Under the pieces are notes generated by a model. The model was not told where the DNA came from. It ran no database searches and saw only the letters and a list, made by a program, of their open reading frames with translations. This document shows, piece by piece, positions 1-5,385 of a DNA stretch of 5,385 nucleotides. Numbering within the stretch: position 1 is the first letter of the stretch; each line of letters starts with the position of its first letter. This DNA is from Candidatus Izemoplasmatales bacterium (GTDB lineage: Bacteria > Bacillota_I > Bacilli_A > Izemoplasmatales > Hujiaoplasmataceae), in the NCBI GenBank assembly GCA_028707415.1, contig JAQWBC010000085.1, positions 1 through 5,385 on the forward strand, given 5' to 3'. The translations under genes were made by a program, and so were the position numbers.

Positions 1-1802
1 CCGTCTACCGACCTAGCGGATTTGTCAAAGCCGTTCCTTATGATGTTCCTGTTGTCGGTGATGGCAATGGTTTTGTTACTTGTTTGCGGTTATGGAGCGC
101 TGAGGCAAGTCGTAAATATCCGAAAAATCGGACAGCAATGGATTATGAAATGGATTTACAAAAATTATCAGGATTTCTCTATCCCGATGACACAACTTTA
201 GATGGCAAACAGGTTCGATTAATGCAACAATATTTTTTCAGTTGTGCTGGGGTAAAAAGCATTTGTCATAAACATAAAGCTAAATATAATACATTAGATA
301 ATCTCGCTGAAAAAGTCGTTTTTCATATTAATGATACCCACCCGACGTTAATTATTCCCGAATTAATGCGCTTTTTGCTTGATGATGAGGGATATGAATG
401 GGATCAAGCTTGGGCGATTGTAACGCATTCAATGGCTTATACCAATCATACGATTTTAGCCGAAGCCTTAGAGAAATGGCCGATTGGTGTTATCCAACCG
501 GTTTTACCGAGGATCTACCAAATTATTGAGGAAATCAACCAAAAATTTTGCGACCAATTACGAAAGCAATACCAAGCCAGAGAAGAACTGATTCAAAAAT
601 TAGCGATTATTGCCAATGGCGTTGTGCAGATGGCACATTTATGTATCGTTGCTTGCTATTCGGTTAATGGAGTAGCCAAACTGCATACTGAGATTTTGAA
701 AACGATGGAGATGAACGATTTTTATCGTTTGTATCCCGACAAATTTCATAACGTAACAAATGGAATCACCCACCGACGGTGGTTGATTCATTCCAATCCC
801 GAATTGACAGCGATTCTTGATGATTCGATTGGCGATTCATGGCACAAGCATCCGGAGGATCTCATTAAATTTGCGGCTTATGCCGATGATCATCGGATTA
901 TCGATCGCTTGTTAGCCATGAAGAAAACCCGAAAAACGATTCTTGCCGAACGCATTTATCAGGACCGCCAATTTGTCATTGATCCTGACGCCATCTTTGA
1001 TATTCAGGTCAAGCGGCTTCACGAATATAAACGGCAATTGTTAAACGCATTACATATCATGGATTTGTACAATCATTTAAAAACTGATCTTGATTTCAGA
1101 AAGAACTATTTCCCTCATGTTTTTATATTTGGGGCTAAAGCTGCCGGAACCTATTATTTTGCCAAAAAAATCATCAAGTTAATTAATACAATTGCTAACA
1201 AAGTTAACGCAGATTCAGAGACAAATTCATTTCTAAAAGTGGTATTTGTTGAAAATTATAACGTTTCTTATGCCGAGAAAATTATGCCCGCCGCTGATAT
1301 ATCCGAACAAATCTCAACTGCTTCTAAAGAAGCTTCGGGAACAGGAAATATGAAATTTATGATGAATGGCGGGTTGACGATTGGCACCGAAGATGGAGCT
1401 AACGTGGAAATTCATGAATTGGTTGGTGATGATAATATTTTCATCTTTGGCATGACGGCTCACGAGGTAACAAATTTAACTAAGGAAAAAACATATCATT
1501 CTGAAGATATCATAAATACGGATGATGATCTTTCTTTGGTTTTAAAACAGTTGGTCAACGGTTTTTTCACCGAAGTTGATTCTCTTGAGTTTCGAGATAT
1601 CTACGAAAAACTGTTATATGATGATTGTTTCTTTGTTCTTAAGGATTTTGCGGCGTATAAGCATGCACATCTATTGGCGAATGATACCTATAAAGATCGT
1701 TACCGTTGGGGCCAACGGATGGTTATAAATATCGCAAATAGCGGCGTTTTTTCGAGCGATCGGGCGATAATGGAATATGTAAATACCATTTGGCATCTCT
1801 GA
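1..1802 (+). CDS. glgP: Glycogen/maltodextrin phosphorylase, 5'-truncated by the window edge
   Basis: This cytosolic PLP enzyme of family GT35 releases glucose 1-phosphate from the non-reducing ends of alpha-1,4-glucans. The reading frame is open from base 3 to the TGA at 1800-1802, giving 599 visible residues. The family is usually about 800 residues long, so roughly the first 200 are missing. Numbering from base 3, family landmarks appear in order: RLWSAE (29-34), HINDTHP (108-114), NVTNGITHRRW (from 250), KRLHEYKRQ (337-345), then EASGTGNMK, whose Lys451 (codon 1353-1355) is the expected PLP Schiff-base lysine. GTEDGANVEI follows. About 150 residues remain after that lysine, as in E. coli MalP, so the C-terminus is intact. 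The TTG at 84 is an internal Leu codon and not a start, because homology continues upstream of it. GlgP and MalP cannot be separated without the N-terminus or the upstream genes. Confidence 0.97.
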   Translation, partial: VYRPSGFVKAVPYDVPVVGDGNGFVTCLRLWSAEASRKYPKNRTAMDYEMDLQKLSGFLYPDDTTLDGKQVRLMQQYFFSCAGVKSICHKHKAKYNTLDNLAEKVVFHINDTHPTLIIPELMRFLLDDEGYEWDQAWAIVTHSMAYTNHTILAEALEKWPIGVIQPVLPRIYQIIEEINQKFCDQLRKQYQAREELIQKLAIIANGVVQMAHLCIVACYSVNGVAKLHTEILKTMEMNDFYRLYPDKFHNVTNGITHRRWLIHSNPELTAILDDSIGDSWHKHPEDLIKFAAYADDHRIIDRLLAMKKTRKTILAERIYQDRQFVIDPDAIFDIQVKRLHEYKRQLLNALHIMDLYNHLKTDLDFRKNYFPHVFIFGAKAAGTYYFAKKIIKLINTIANKVNADSETNSFLKVVFVENYNVSYAEKIMPAADISEQISTASKEASGTGNMKFMMNGGLTIGTEDGANVEIHELVGDDNIFIFGMTAHEVTNLTKEKTYHSEDIINTDDDLSLVLKQLVNGFFTEVDSLEFRDIYEKLLYDDCFFVLKDFAAYKHAHLLANDTYKDRYRWGQRMVINIANSGVFSSDRAIMEYVNTIWHL

Positions 1803-1810
1803 CAAATGGT
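1785..1810 (+). other. Hairpin spanning the glgP stop codon
   Basis: An 8-bp perfect inverted repeat, ACCATTTG at 1785-1792 and CAAATGGT at 1803-1810, has a 10-base loop that contains most of the stop codon. The sequence after it, TAATTGTTTT, is only mildly T-rich. It could be a weak terminator, a partial attenuator between glgP and the cyclase gene, or an mRNA 3'-end stabiliser. The stem is AT-rich and the ribosome would cover its left arm, so a strong terminator is unlikely. Confidence 0.35.
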
Positions 1811-1833
1811 TAATTGTTTTAAGGGAGAGGACT

Positions 1834-2499
1834 ATGACAAGTAAATGGATAGATTTATCAAAGTCAATCACGTCATCAACGCTCGTATATCCAACTGATC
1901 CAGTGGTAGAAATTACCGATGTCTACACAATTGAAAAAGATGGCTTTAATTTAAAAAAAATAACGACGGTAATGCATGTGGGAACGCATTTGGATGCACC
2001 CTTGCATTTTATCGATGGTGGCGATGATGTCGCATCGATCGCGATTGATAAAGTCATCGGATATGCCAACAAAATCAGGGTCAGCCCCAATCAATACGGG
2101 ATACTGACAACTGCATCAATTGCAAAAGCATACAATCATCTCAACCGAAAACAGCATAAACTGTTGATTGACACAGGATGGGAAATTGAAGGAAAAGGAG
2201 CCGACTACTTTACTGGTTTTTATGGCTTCGAACCCAGTTTCTTGGATTTTGTAAAACAATACCAACTTGAACTTATTGGAACTGATATGCCTTCGTTTAA
2301 ATACGATTTTTCTGATGAGAAGCGAGCTCATGTGGATTTACTCGGTGAAAAGATTGTTCTTGTCGAGAGTATGGTCAATCTTGATAAACTAAACGAAACT
2401 TTTTGGCTAGTATGTCTTCCCCTTAAATGGATTGGTATGGAAGCGTCAATAGTAAGGGCGGTTGCTTCAACGAAAAAACCATCAGTTTTTAACTGGTAA
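1834..2499 (+). CDS. Cyclase-family protein (kynurenine formamidase-like metal hydrolase)
   Basis: The 221-residue length is typical for the cyclase family (PF04199), which includes bacterial kynurenine formamidase KynB, isatin hydrolase and other metal-dependent amidases. The family signature HxGTHxDxPxH is present as H48-V-G50-T51-H52-L-D54-A-P56-L-H58; H48, H52 and D54 are the expected metal ligands. In the C-terminal half, H166 in HVDLLG and E178 in VESMVNL are twelve residues apart. That matches the second His/Glu metal-binding pair of KynB. The protein opens with the family-like WIDLSKSI and YPTDP, where relatives often have YPGDP. The ATG at 1834 has a good Shine-Dalgarno core, GGGAG at 1823-1827. 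It lies 31 bases after glgP and may be co-transcribed. No tryptophan-degradation gene is nearby, so the substrate is unknown and kynB is not assigned. No signal peptide is seen, so it is probably cytosolic. Confidence 0.9.
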   Translation: MTSKWIDLSKSITSSTLVYPTDPVVEITDVYTIEKDGFNLKKITTVMHVGTHLDAPLHFIDGGDDVASIAIDKVIGYANKIRVSPNQYGILTTASIAKAYNHLNRKQHKLLIDTGWEIEGKGADYFTGFYGFEPSFLDFVKQYQLELIGTDMPSFKYDFSDEKRAHVDLLGEKIVLVESMVNLDKLNETFWLVCLPLKWIGMEASIVRAVASTKKPSVFNW

Positions 2500-2502
2500 A
2501 AA

Positions 2503-2531
2503 TTGACAATCAACGATGAAGAGAATATAAT
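2503..2531 (+). promoter_or_regulatory. Consensus sigma-A promoter of the ribU unit
   Basis: TTGACA at 2503-2508 and TATAAT at 2526-2531 are both perfect matches to the housekeeping consensus, and the spacer is exactly 17 bases. Transcription should begin near 2538-2540, about 15 bases before the FMN aptamer. The -35 box starts four bases after the cyclase stop codon. The promoter therefore occupies almost the whole remaining intergenic space, and ribU does not depend on glgP or cyclase transcription. A promoter this close to consensus suggests that control is exerted mainly by the riboswitch. Confidence 0.9.
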
Positions 2532-2553
2532 AAATTATAGATAATATTATAAT

Positions 2554-2662
2554 GAAACTTCGAGGCGGAGTGTAATTCTCCACCGGCGGTATAGTCCGCA
2601 AGCGATAGCATGATCGGGTGCAATTCCCGTACCGACAGTATAGTCTGGATGGAAGAAGTTTT
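2554..2662 (+). ncRNA. FMN riboswitch aptamer (RFN element)
   Basis: This is a cis-regulatory RNA that binds flavin mononucleotide. The conserved RFN blocks are all present. P1 is formed by AAACTT 2555-2560 with AAGTTT 2656-2661. P2 pairs GGAG 2567-2570 with CTCC 2578-2581 around the TGTAATT loop. The conserved CACCGGCGGT runs through 2581-2590, and the next arm pairs GCGG 2586-2589 with CCGC 2596-2599, followed by AAGCGA. A further arm pairs CGGG 2615-2618 with CCCG 2626-2629. Near the 3' end are ACCGACAGT (2631-2639) and AGTCTGGATGG (2642-2652). It lies between the promoter and ribU, a standard place for this class. With the intrinsic terminator downstream it should act as a transcriptional OFF switch: FMN high, ribU off. 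Confidence 0.97.
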
Positions 2663-2685
2663 TCATGATTGTTAATCATGGAAAA
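2659..2685 (+). other. Linker hairpin overlapping the aptamer P1 strand
   Basis: Bases 2659-2670 can pair with 2674-2685 in a 12-bp stem, including one G-U, closed by a three-base GTT loop. The core is CATGATT/AATCATG. Its left arm reuses bases 2659-2661, which are also the last bases of the P1 3' strand. The complete hairpin and a complete P1 therefore cannot exist together. This makes it a plausible part of the FMN-free fold. The shorter 7-bp core can coexist with P1. The pairing is read by eye without an energy calculation. Confidence 0.55.
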
Positions 2686-2691
2686 TATTCG

Positions 2692-2723
2692 ATTGCCCTC
2701 GACACGTAGGGCAATTTTATTTT
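2692..2723 (+). terminator. Riboswitch-controlled intrinsic terminator (expression platform)
   Basis: ATTGCCCT at 2692-2699 and AGGGCAAT at 2708-2715 form a perfect 8-bp stem with an 8-base loop, followed directly by TTTATTTT at 2716-2723. It ends just before the ribU Shine-Dalgarno. This is the expected OFF structure when FMN is bound. A candidate competing antiterminator pairs TCGAGG (2560-2565) with CCTCGA (2697-2702). It can extend through a one-base bulge to 2566-2568/2693-2695, which would break both P2 and the terminator stem. Confidence 0.88.
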
Positions 2724-2728
2724 GGAGG
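2724..2728 (+). promoter_or_regulatory. ribU ribosome binding site that fixes the start
   Basis: GGAGG at 2724-2728 lies seven bases before the ATG at 2736. A TTG two codons upstream (2730) is in frame but only one base from the GGAGG, too close to be used. The ATG is therefore taken as the start. The site immediately follows the U-tract of the terminator, so transcripts that terminate never contain it. Confidence 0.88.
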
Positions 2729-2735
2729 ATTGACA

Positions 2736-3350
2736 ATGAAAAAAGTAACAGTTCGATGGATGATTCAAGTAGCAATTTTATCGGCCTTGGCAGCCGTTAC
2801 CATGGTTGGCGAATTTGCAATTCCTTTCATAGGTCCATCATTTTTGAAAATGGATTTTGCGGAAATCGTCGTTTTGATTGGCGCATTTTCGCTTGGACCG
2901 ATAGCAGGAGTTGTTATTGAAGCGTTTAAGGTTTTATTAAATCTCTTATTGGATGGAACATGGTCGGTTGGAATCGGTGAATTTGCAAATTTTCTGATCG
3001 GAACAGCTTTTGTCCTGCCGGCAAGTATCATCTATTTTCGCCACAAAACAAAAAAACAAGCAATTATTGGGTTAGCAGTTGGAATTGTGTCAATGGCTTT
3101 CGCCTCAGCATTGCTAAATTTATTTGTTTTATTACCGATGTACGCCGGCTTTATGGGCATCACGACGGAACAATTAATTCTCCAATATTCGCTCGCTTTA
3201 CCATATGTAACAGATATCACTACGGGAATATTGTTTGGTATCATCCCGTTCAATTTGTTTAAAGGCATAATCGTGTCATTTATTGTCATATTAATATATA
3301 AACGGATTTCCCCATTATTAAAAGGGCGAGATGTTGATTCAATCGACTAA
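2736..3350 (+). CDS. ribU: Riboflavin ECF transporter, substrate-binding S component RibU
   Basis: RibU is the membrane S-component that binds riboflavin and works with the shared ECF energising module (EcfT plus two ATPases), which is not in this window. The protein is 204 residues from ATG 2736, the normal RibU size, and very hydrophobic. There are about six membrane segments, at roughly 9-31, 42-62, 79-101, 108-135, 150-172 and 176-192. Helix 1 carries A13-I-L-S-A17, the AxxxA motif that S-components use to dock on EcfT. Other RibU-like features are LKMDFAE (37-43), the GEFANFLIG stretch (81-89), and PFNLFKG (171-177) before the last helix, where K176 may correspond to the riboflavin-contacting Lys known in S. 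aureus RibU. The upstream FMN riboswitch independently supports flavin specificity. The next gene starts 24 bases after the TAA, so the two are very likely co-transcribed. Confidence 0.96.
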   Translation: MKKVTVRWMIQVAILSALAAVTMVGEFAIPFIGPSFLKMDFAEIVVLIGAFSLGPIAGVVIEAFKVLLNLLLDGTWSVGIGEFANFLIGTAFVLPASIIYFRHKTKKQAIIGLAVGIVSMAFASALLNLFVLLPMYAGFMGITTEQLILQYSLALPYVTDITTGILFGIIPFNLFKGIIVSFIVILIYKRISPLLKGRDVDSID

Positions 3351-3374
3351 TCGGGAAATGAATAGGAAGGTTAA

Positions 3375-3800
3375 ATGAAGAAAAAATTTCTACTAGTAAC
3401 GATTTTTCTATGTGGAGCATTTTTATTTGCTTGTGATGGAACAACTTTACAAACGACTGATACGACTACGGATCTAGCTGCATATGATTATAGTGATTTT
3501 TCCGATTTCTTCATAACTGATGTCGAACAACAGTTACAGATGTCACAAACGGAATATTATATCTATTTTTTTAACTATACTTGCTTACGTTGTGGGGAAA
3601 TAAAAACTGAAATTTTGACAAAAGTTGCTGGGCTCGAGATTGATACTTTCTATTTTGTTGTCGCAACTTCCTTAAGCGATATTAATTCGGGAATCAATGT
3701 CACAAAAACGCCATCACTGGTTTATATTAGCAACGGCGCTTTTGTTGCAGCGTATGTTGGCGTCACTGATATTCGTAATGTTTTAGATGATTTATCGTAG
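3375..3800 (+). CDS. Thioredoxin-like CxxC lipoprotein in the FMN-controlled operon
   Basis: This is a 141-residue predicted membrane-anchored, extracytoplasmic lipoprotein. Residues 1-19 form a type II signal peptide: MKKK, a hydrophobic core, then lipobox L17-F-A-C20. The Phe at -2 is uncommon. A Thr/Asp-rich linker (about 21-33) follows. Residues 45-141 look like a thioredoxin fold: a beta strand YYIYFFNY, then C70-L-R-C73 where the CxxC active site belongs, a helix, the strand FYFVVAT, the T112-P113 pair at the expected cis-Pro position before LVYISNG, and a final short helix. It resembles short thioredoxin/PedC-type proteins, but no precise family is recognised. The start has a strong Shine-Dalgarno, AGGAAGG at 3364-3370. 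It sits between ribU and a terminator, so FMN control should reach it. Possible roles are extracytoplasmic thiol-disulfide exchange or flavin-related redox chemistry. The partner is unknown. Confidence 0.85.
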   Translation: MKKKFLLVTIFLCGAFLFACDGTTLQTTDTTTDLAAYDYSDFSDFFITDVEQQLQMSQTEYYIYFFNYTCLRCGEIKTEILTKVAGLEIDTFYFVVATSLSDINSGINVTKTPSLVYISNGAFVAAYVGVTDIRNVLDDLS

Positions 3801-3834
3801 ACCATATAAATTGCTTACACAAGAATAATTATAC

Positions 3835-3868
3835 AAAAGCGAAGAAACGTTTTTCTTCGTTTTTTTTC
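3835..3868 (+). terminator. Strong intrinsic terminator of the ribU-lipoprotein unit
   Basis: CGAAGAAA at 3840-3847 pairs perfectly with TTTCTTCG at 3852-3859 around a CGTT loop (3848-3851). The run TTTTTTTT follows at 3860-3867. Upstream AAAAG extends the pairing into the T-tract. It lies 35 bases after the lipoprotein stop and closes the riboswitch-controlled unit. Confidence 0.88.
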
Positions 3869-3887
3869 TTCTTTATCTTGATGAAGT

Positions 3888-3913
3888 AAAAAGCATATTT
3901 TTTCTGCTTTTTT
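3888..3913 (+). terminator. Second, AT-rich terminator-like hairpin
   Basis: AAAAAGCA at 3888-3895 and TGCTTTTT at 3905-3912 form an 8-bp stem with a 9-base loop (3896-3904), and the right arm merges into a T-run. Only two G-C pairs are present, so it is weak alone. It may act as a backup in tandem with the terminator just upstream. The symmetry would let it work in either direction. Confidence 0.4.
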
Positions 3914-3935
3914 GGTATGAAAAAGGCACGAATGA

Positions 3936-3944
3936 TGATAGAAT
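3936..3944 (+). promoter_or_regulatory. Possible extended -10 promoter for the phosphodiesterase-kinase pair
   Basis: TGATAGAAT at 3936-3944 reads as TG-N-TAGAAT, an extended -10 with five of six bases matching TATAAT. No good -35 is seen at the usual distance, which is tolerable for extended -10 promoters. Start would fall near 3951, leaving a leader of about 30 bases. The strong terminator upstream makes some promoter in this gap necessary, but this particular site is only the best candidate. Confidence 0.35.
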
Positions 3945-3980
3945 AATACCGTAACTTGACGATGAAGAGAGTGTGATGTT

Positions 3981-4700
3981 ATGAATACTGTTAAAATCGA
4001 TAAATACTTCAAGGGCATGATTGCCCATCGCGGGTTAAGCGGCATTGAAACTGAAAATACGATTAATGCGTTTTTGGCGGCCGCAAATCGCAGTTATTTC
4101 GGGATTGAATGTGACGTTTACGCATCCAAAGATGAAAAAATAATCATTACTCATGATGATACTTTACTACGTCTGGGAATGCTTAATTTATATATACCAA
4201 GTTTTCGTTACGAAGAAATTCGAAAATTTTCCTTAATCGATCGTAAAAGCGGAAACCTATCCGATAATATCTGTATTCCTTTACTCTCAGAATATTTACA
4301 AATATGCAAAACGTATAAAAAACATGGATTCGTAGAACTAAAAGATAATTTAACCCTCGAAAACATCAATGAAATCATTGCTCAAATTGAGCTAACAGCA
4401 CAAATCGAGCATATTAGTTTAATTGCTTTTTCAGAAAAATATTTATCTTATATTCGCAAGAACTATCCTCAAGTCGACTTATATTTGCTTGCGGAAGAAG
4501 TAAATGAACATATTATCGATTATTGCGAACGGCATCGAATTAATTTAGATGTCCGCTTTGATGTTTTAGATGAAACCACCATCAAACGGTTACATTTGTC
4601 CGGCCTAAAGGTCGGAGTCTGGACCGTTGATGATAAAGAGACAGCAGAAAAATTGATTAAACTTGGCGTTGATTACTTGACTTCCAATATTTTAGAGTAA
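3981..4700 (+). CDS. ugpQ: Cytosolic glycerophosphodiester phosphodiesterase (GDPD family)
   Basis: The enzyme hydrolyses glycerophosphodiesters to sn-glycerol 3-phosphate and an alcohol, recycling deacylated phospholipid head groups. It has 239 residues and a single GDPD TIM-barrel domain. The first catalytic block is IAHRG with H16 and R17, then T24-E25-N26-T27, where many relatives have PENT. The second is GIECDV with metal ligands E43 and D45, then THDDT with H58 as the second catalytic His. E119 and K121 in FVELKD match the usual EIK strand, and the C-terminal GVWTVDD (W214) through GVDYLTSN closes the barrel. There is no signal peptide or membrane segment, so it acts in the cytosol like UgpQ rather than secreted GlpQ. 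The Shine-Dalgarno is weak (purine-rich GAAGAGAG at 3964-3971). The next gene begins six bases after the TAA, implying one operon. Exact substrate preference cannot be read from sequence. Confidence 0.94.
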   Translation: MNTVKIDKYFKGMIAHRGLSGIETENTINAFLAAANRSYFGIECDVYASKDEKIIITHDDTLLRLGMLNLYIPSFRYEEIRKFSLIDRKSGNLSDNICIPLLSEYLQICKTYKKHGFVELKDNLTLENINEIIAQIELTAQIEHISLIAFSEKYLSYIRKNYPQVDLYLLAEEVNEHIIDYCERHRINLDVRFDVLDETTIKRLHLSGLKVGVWTVDDKETAEKLIKLGVDYLTSNILE

Positions 4701-4706
4701 TTATAA

Positions 4707-5385
4707 ATGGCAAAAATACTTGTGATCGGTTCCGTTAATGTCGATTTCATTGGCATCGGTAATGAGGCTTTGAAGCTCCATGATTCTAACATTGGTCACT
4801 TTGATATGCACGTGGGTGGCGTTGGCAAAAATATTGCCGAGAACTTATATCGGTTACAATCAGATGTCAGCTTTCTTACTTTTATTGGTAACGATTATCT
4901 TGCTGATTTTGTCTGCAATTACTTGAATCGTCTGGGAATTGATTATCAAAAGTCGATTCACATGAATCAACATTCTGGAACTTATTTGGCAATTCATGAG
5001 CCAGATGGCTCGCTTACTATTGGAATCAATGATTTACAGTCGCTTGAAGCGATTGAACCGGCAATTGTTGCTAGTCAATCGGACTATATTGATGAATTCG
5101 ATACGATTGTGATGGAAGCCAATTTACCAATTCCGGTGCTTGATGAACTCTTTTCTCGTTATCATAACAAAACAATTATCGTTGATGGGGTCAGCCAAAC
5201 CAAGGTTATCCGCTTCAAAAAATACCTTTCTCAAATTAATATCTTAAAGGTCAATCGTAGTGAACTGACAACTTTGTTAGGCCATCAAGTTGACGATGTT
5301 ATCACAGGCGTGAAGGAAATCATTGGAAATGGTTTGAAACAAGTTGTTGTGACCGAAGGTAAAGGACCAATAACTTTTAATATTG
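4707..5385 (+). CDS. psuK: PfkB-family kinase, probably pseudouridine kinase, 3'-truncated by the window edge
   Basis: The ATG at 4707 opens a frame with no stop through 5385, giving 226 visible residues of an expected roughly 310. It begins MAKILVIGSVNVDFIG, the ribokinase-fold first strand. PfkB signature 1 is G37-G38-V-G-K-N42 in VGGVGKNIAENL. Similarity recalled to E. coli PsuK (YeiC) is specific: D26-S27-N28 followed by Gly, the GGVG-NIA-NL block, an IND strand in the lid, and VDGVSQTKV...LKVNRSELTTL in place of VDPVSAWK...LKPNRLEAETL. PsuK phosphorylates pseudouridine to pseudouridine 5'-phosphate, which PsuG splits to uracil and ribose 5-phosphate. The catalytic GAGD segment lies beyond the edge and cannot be checked. 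Only six bases separate it from the preceding stop and no clear Shine-Dalgarno is visible, so translational coupling is likely. Another nucleoside or sugar kinase remains possible. Confidence 0.85.
   Translation, partial: MAKILVIGSVNVDFIGIGNEALKLHDSNIGHFDMHVGGVGKNIAENLYRLQSDVSFLTFIGNDYLADFVCNYLNRLGIDYQKSIHMNQHSGTYLAIHEPDGSLTIGINDLQSLEAIEPAIVASQSDYIDEFDTIVMEANLPIPVLDELFSRYHNKTIIVDGVSQTKVIRFKKYLSQINILKVNRSELTTLLGHQVDDVITGVKEIIGNGLKQVVVTEGKGPITFNI

Noticed and set aside
84..86. TTG as a possible start for a 572-residue phosphorylase
   Set aside because: The same frame is open back to base 3 and encodes phosphorylase-like sequence (VKAVPYDVPVVGDGNG), so the gene is simply cut by the window edge.
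2471..2499. Bulged inverted repeat at the end of the cyclase gene, with a T-run on the minus strand
   Set aside because: It would terminate only minus-strand transcription and there is no minus-strand gene to serve; the stem is short and bulged.
2730..2732. TTG start for ribU, two codons upstream of the ATG
   Set aside because: It is one base from the GGAGG, too close for initiation; ATG 2736 has ideal seven-base spacing and gives the usual RibU N-terminus.
2669..2920. 83-codon + strand frame across the riboswitch leader and ribU start
   Set aside because: It runs through the terminator hairpin and overlaps ribU in another frame, and its product shows no family features.
2116..3289. Several minus-strand open frames of 61-97 codons opposite the cyclase and ribU genes
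   Set aside because: They are shadows of well-supported + strand genes and show no recognisable domains.
3956..3984. TTGACG as a -35 element for the phosphodiesterase gene
   Set aside because: The matching -10 position would overlap the start codon (TTATGA), leaving no leader; the extended -10 at 3936-3944 fits better.
3815..4045. Minus-strand 76-codon frame over the intergenic terminators
   Set aside because: Its product is made from the terminator hairpins and homopolymer runs, and it overlaps the start of the phosphodiesterase gene.
4677..4707. TTGACT with downstream TATAAA as a promoter for the kinase gene
   Set aside because: The spacer is 19 bases and transcription would begin after the ATG at 4707, which is needed for the first beta strand of the fold.
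1..5385. CRISPR arrays, insertion sequences, tRNA or rRNA genes
   Set aside because: No repeated units, transposase-like frames, terminal inverted repeats or tRNA-like cloverleaf sequences were seen; almost all bases belong to the listed genes and leaders.

Overview
The window is AT-rich, gene-dense bacterial DNA with every gene on the + strand. Trp is encoded by TGG and TGA serves as a normal stop (end of glgP), so this is the standard bacterial code and not the mycoplasma code. Several features point to a low-GC Bacillota or Mycoplasmatota-type organism of the Acholeplasma/Izemoplasma/Erysipelotrichia kind: purine-rich Shine-Dalgarno sites, a consensus sigma-A promoter, an ECF-type riboflavin transporter under an FMN riboswitch, and a short Thr/Asp-rich lipoprotein. 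The lineage is inferred from gene style only.

Layout. (1) 1-1802: the C-terminal three quarters of a glycogen/maltodextrin phosphorylase (glgP), cut by the left edge. It is followed after 31 bases by a cyclase-family (kynurenine formamidase-like) metallohydrolase at 1834-2499. (2) 2503-3868: a self-contained transcription unit. It consists of a perfect TTGACA-N17-TATAAT promoter, an FMN riboswitch (RFN element) with an intrinsic terminator as expression platform, ribU (riboflavin ECF S-component), a thioredoxin-like CxxC lipoprotein, and a strong intrinsic terminator. (3) 3936 to the right edge: a possible extended -10 promoter, a cytosolic glycerophosphodiester phosphodiesterase, and, six bases after its stop, the first 226 codons of a PfkB-family sugar kinase. 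That kinase most resembles pseudouridine kinase (psuK) and runs off the window.

How the parts work together. The middle unit is the clearest: FMN binding should close the aptamer and terminate transcription before ribU, so riboflavin uptake, and the redox-type lipoprotein downstream, is shut off when flavin is plentiful. The right-hand pair looks like a small scavenging operon (glycerophosphodiesters and pseudouridine), and psuG would be expected just beyond the right edge. The left pair shares only proximity.

No clearly undescribed system is visible. The points most worth following are the lipoprotein under FMN-riboswitch control and the alternative folds of the riboswitch leader.
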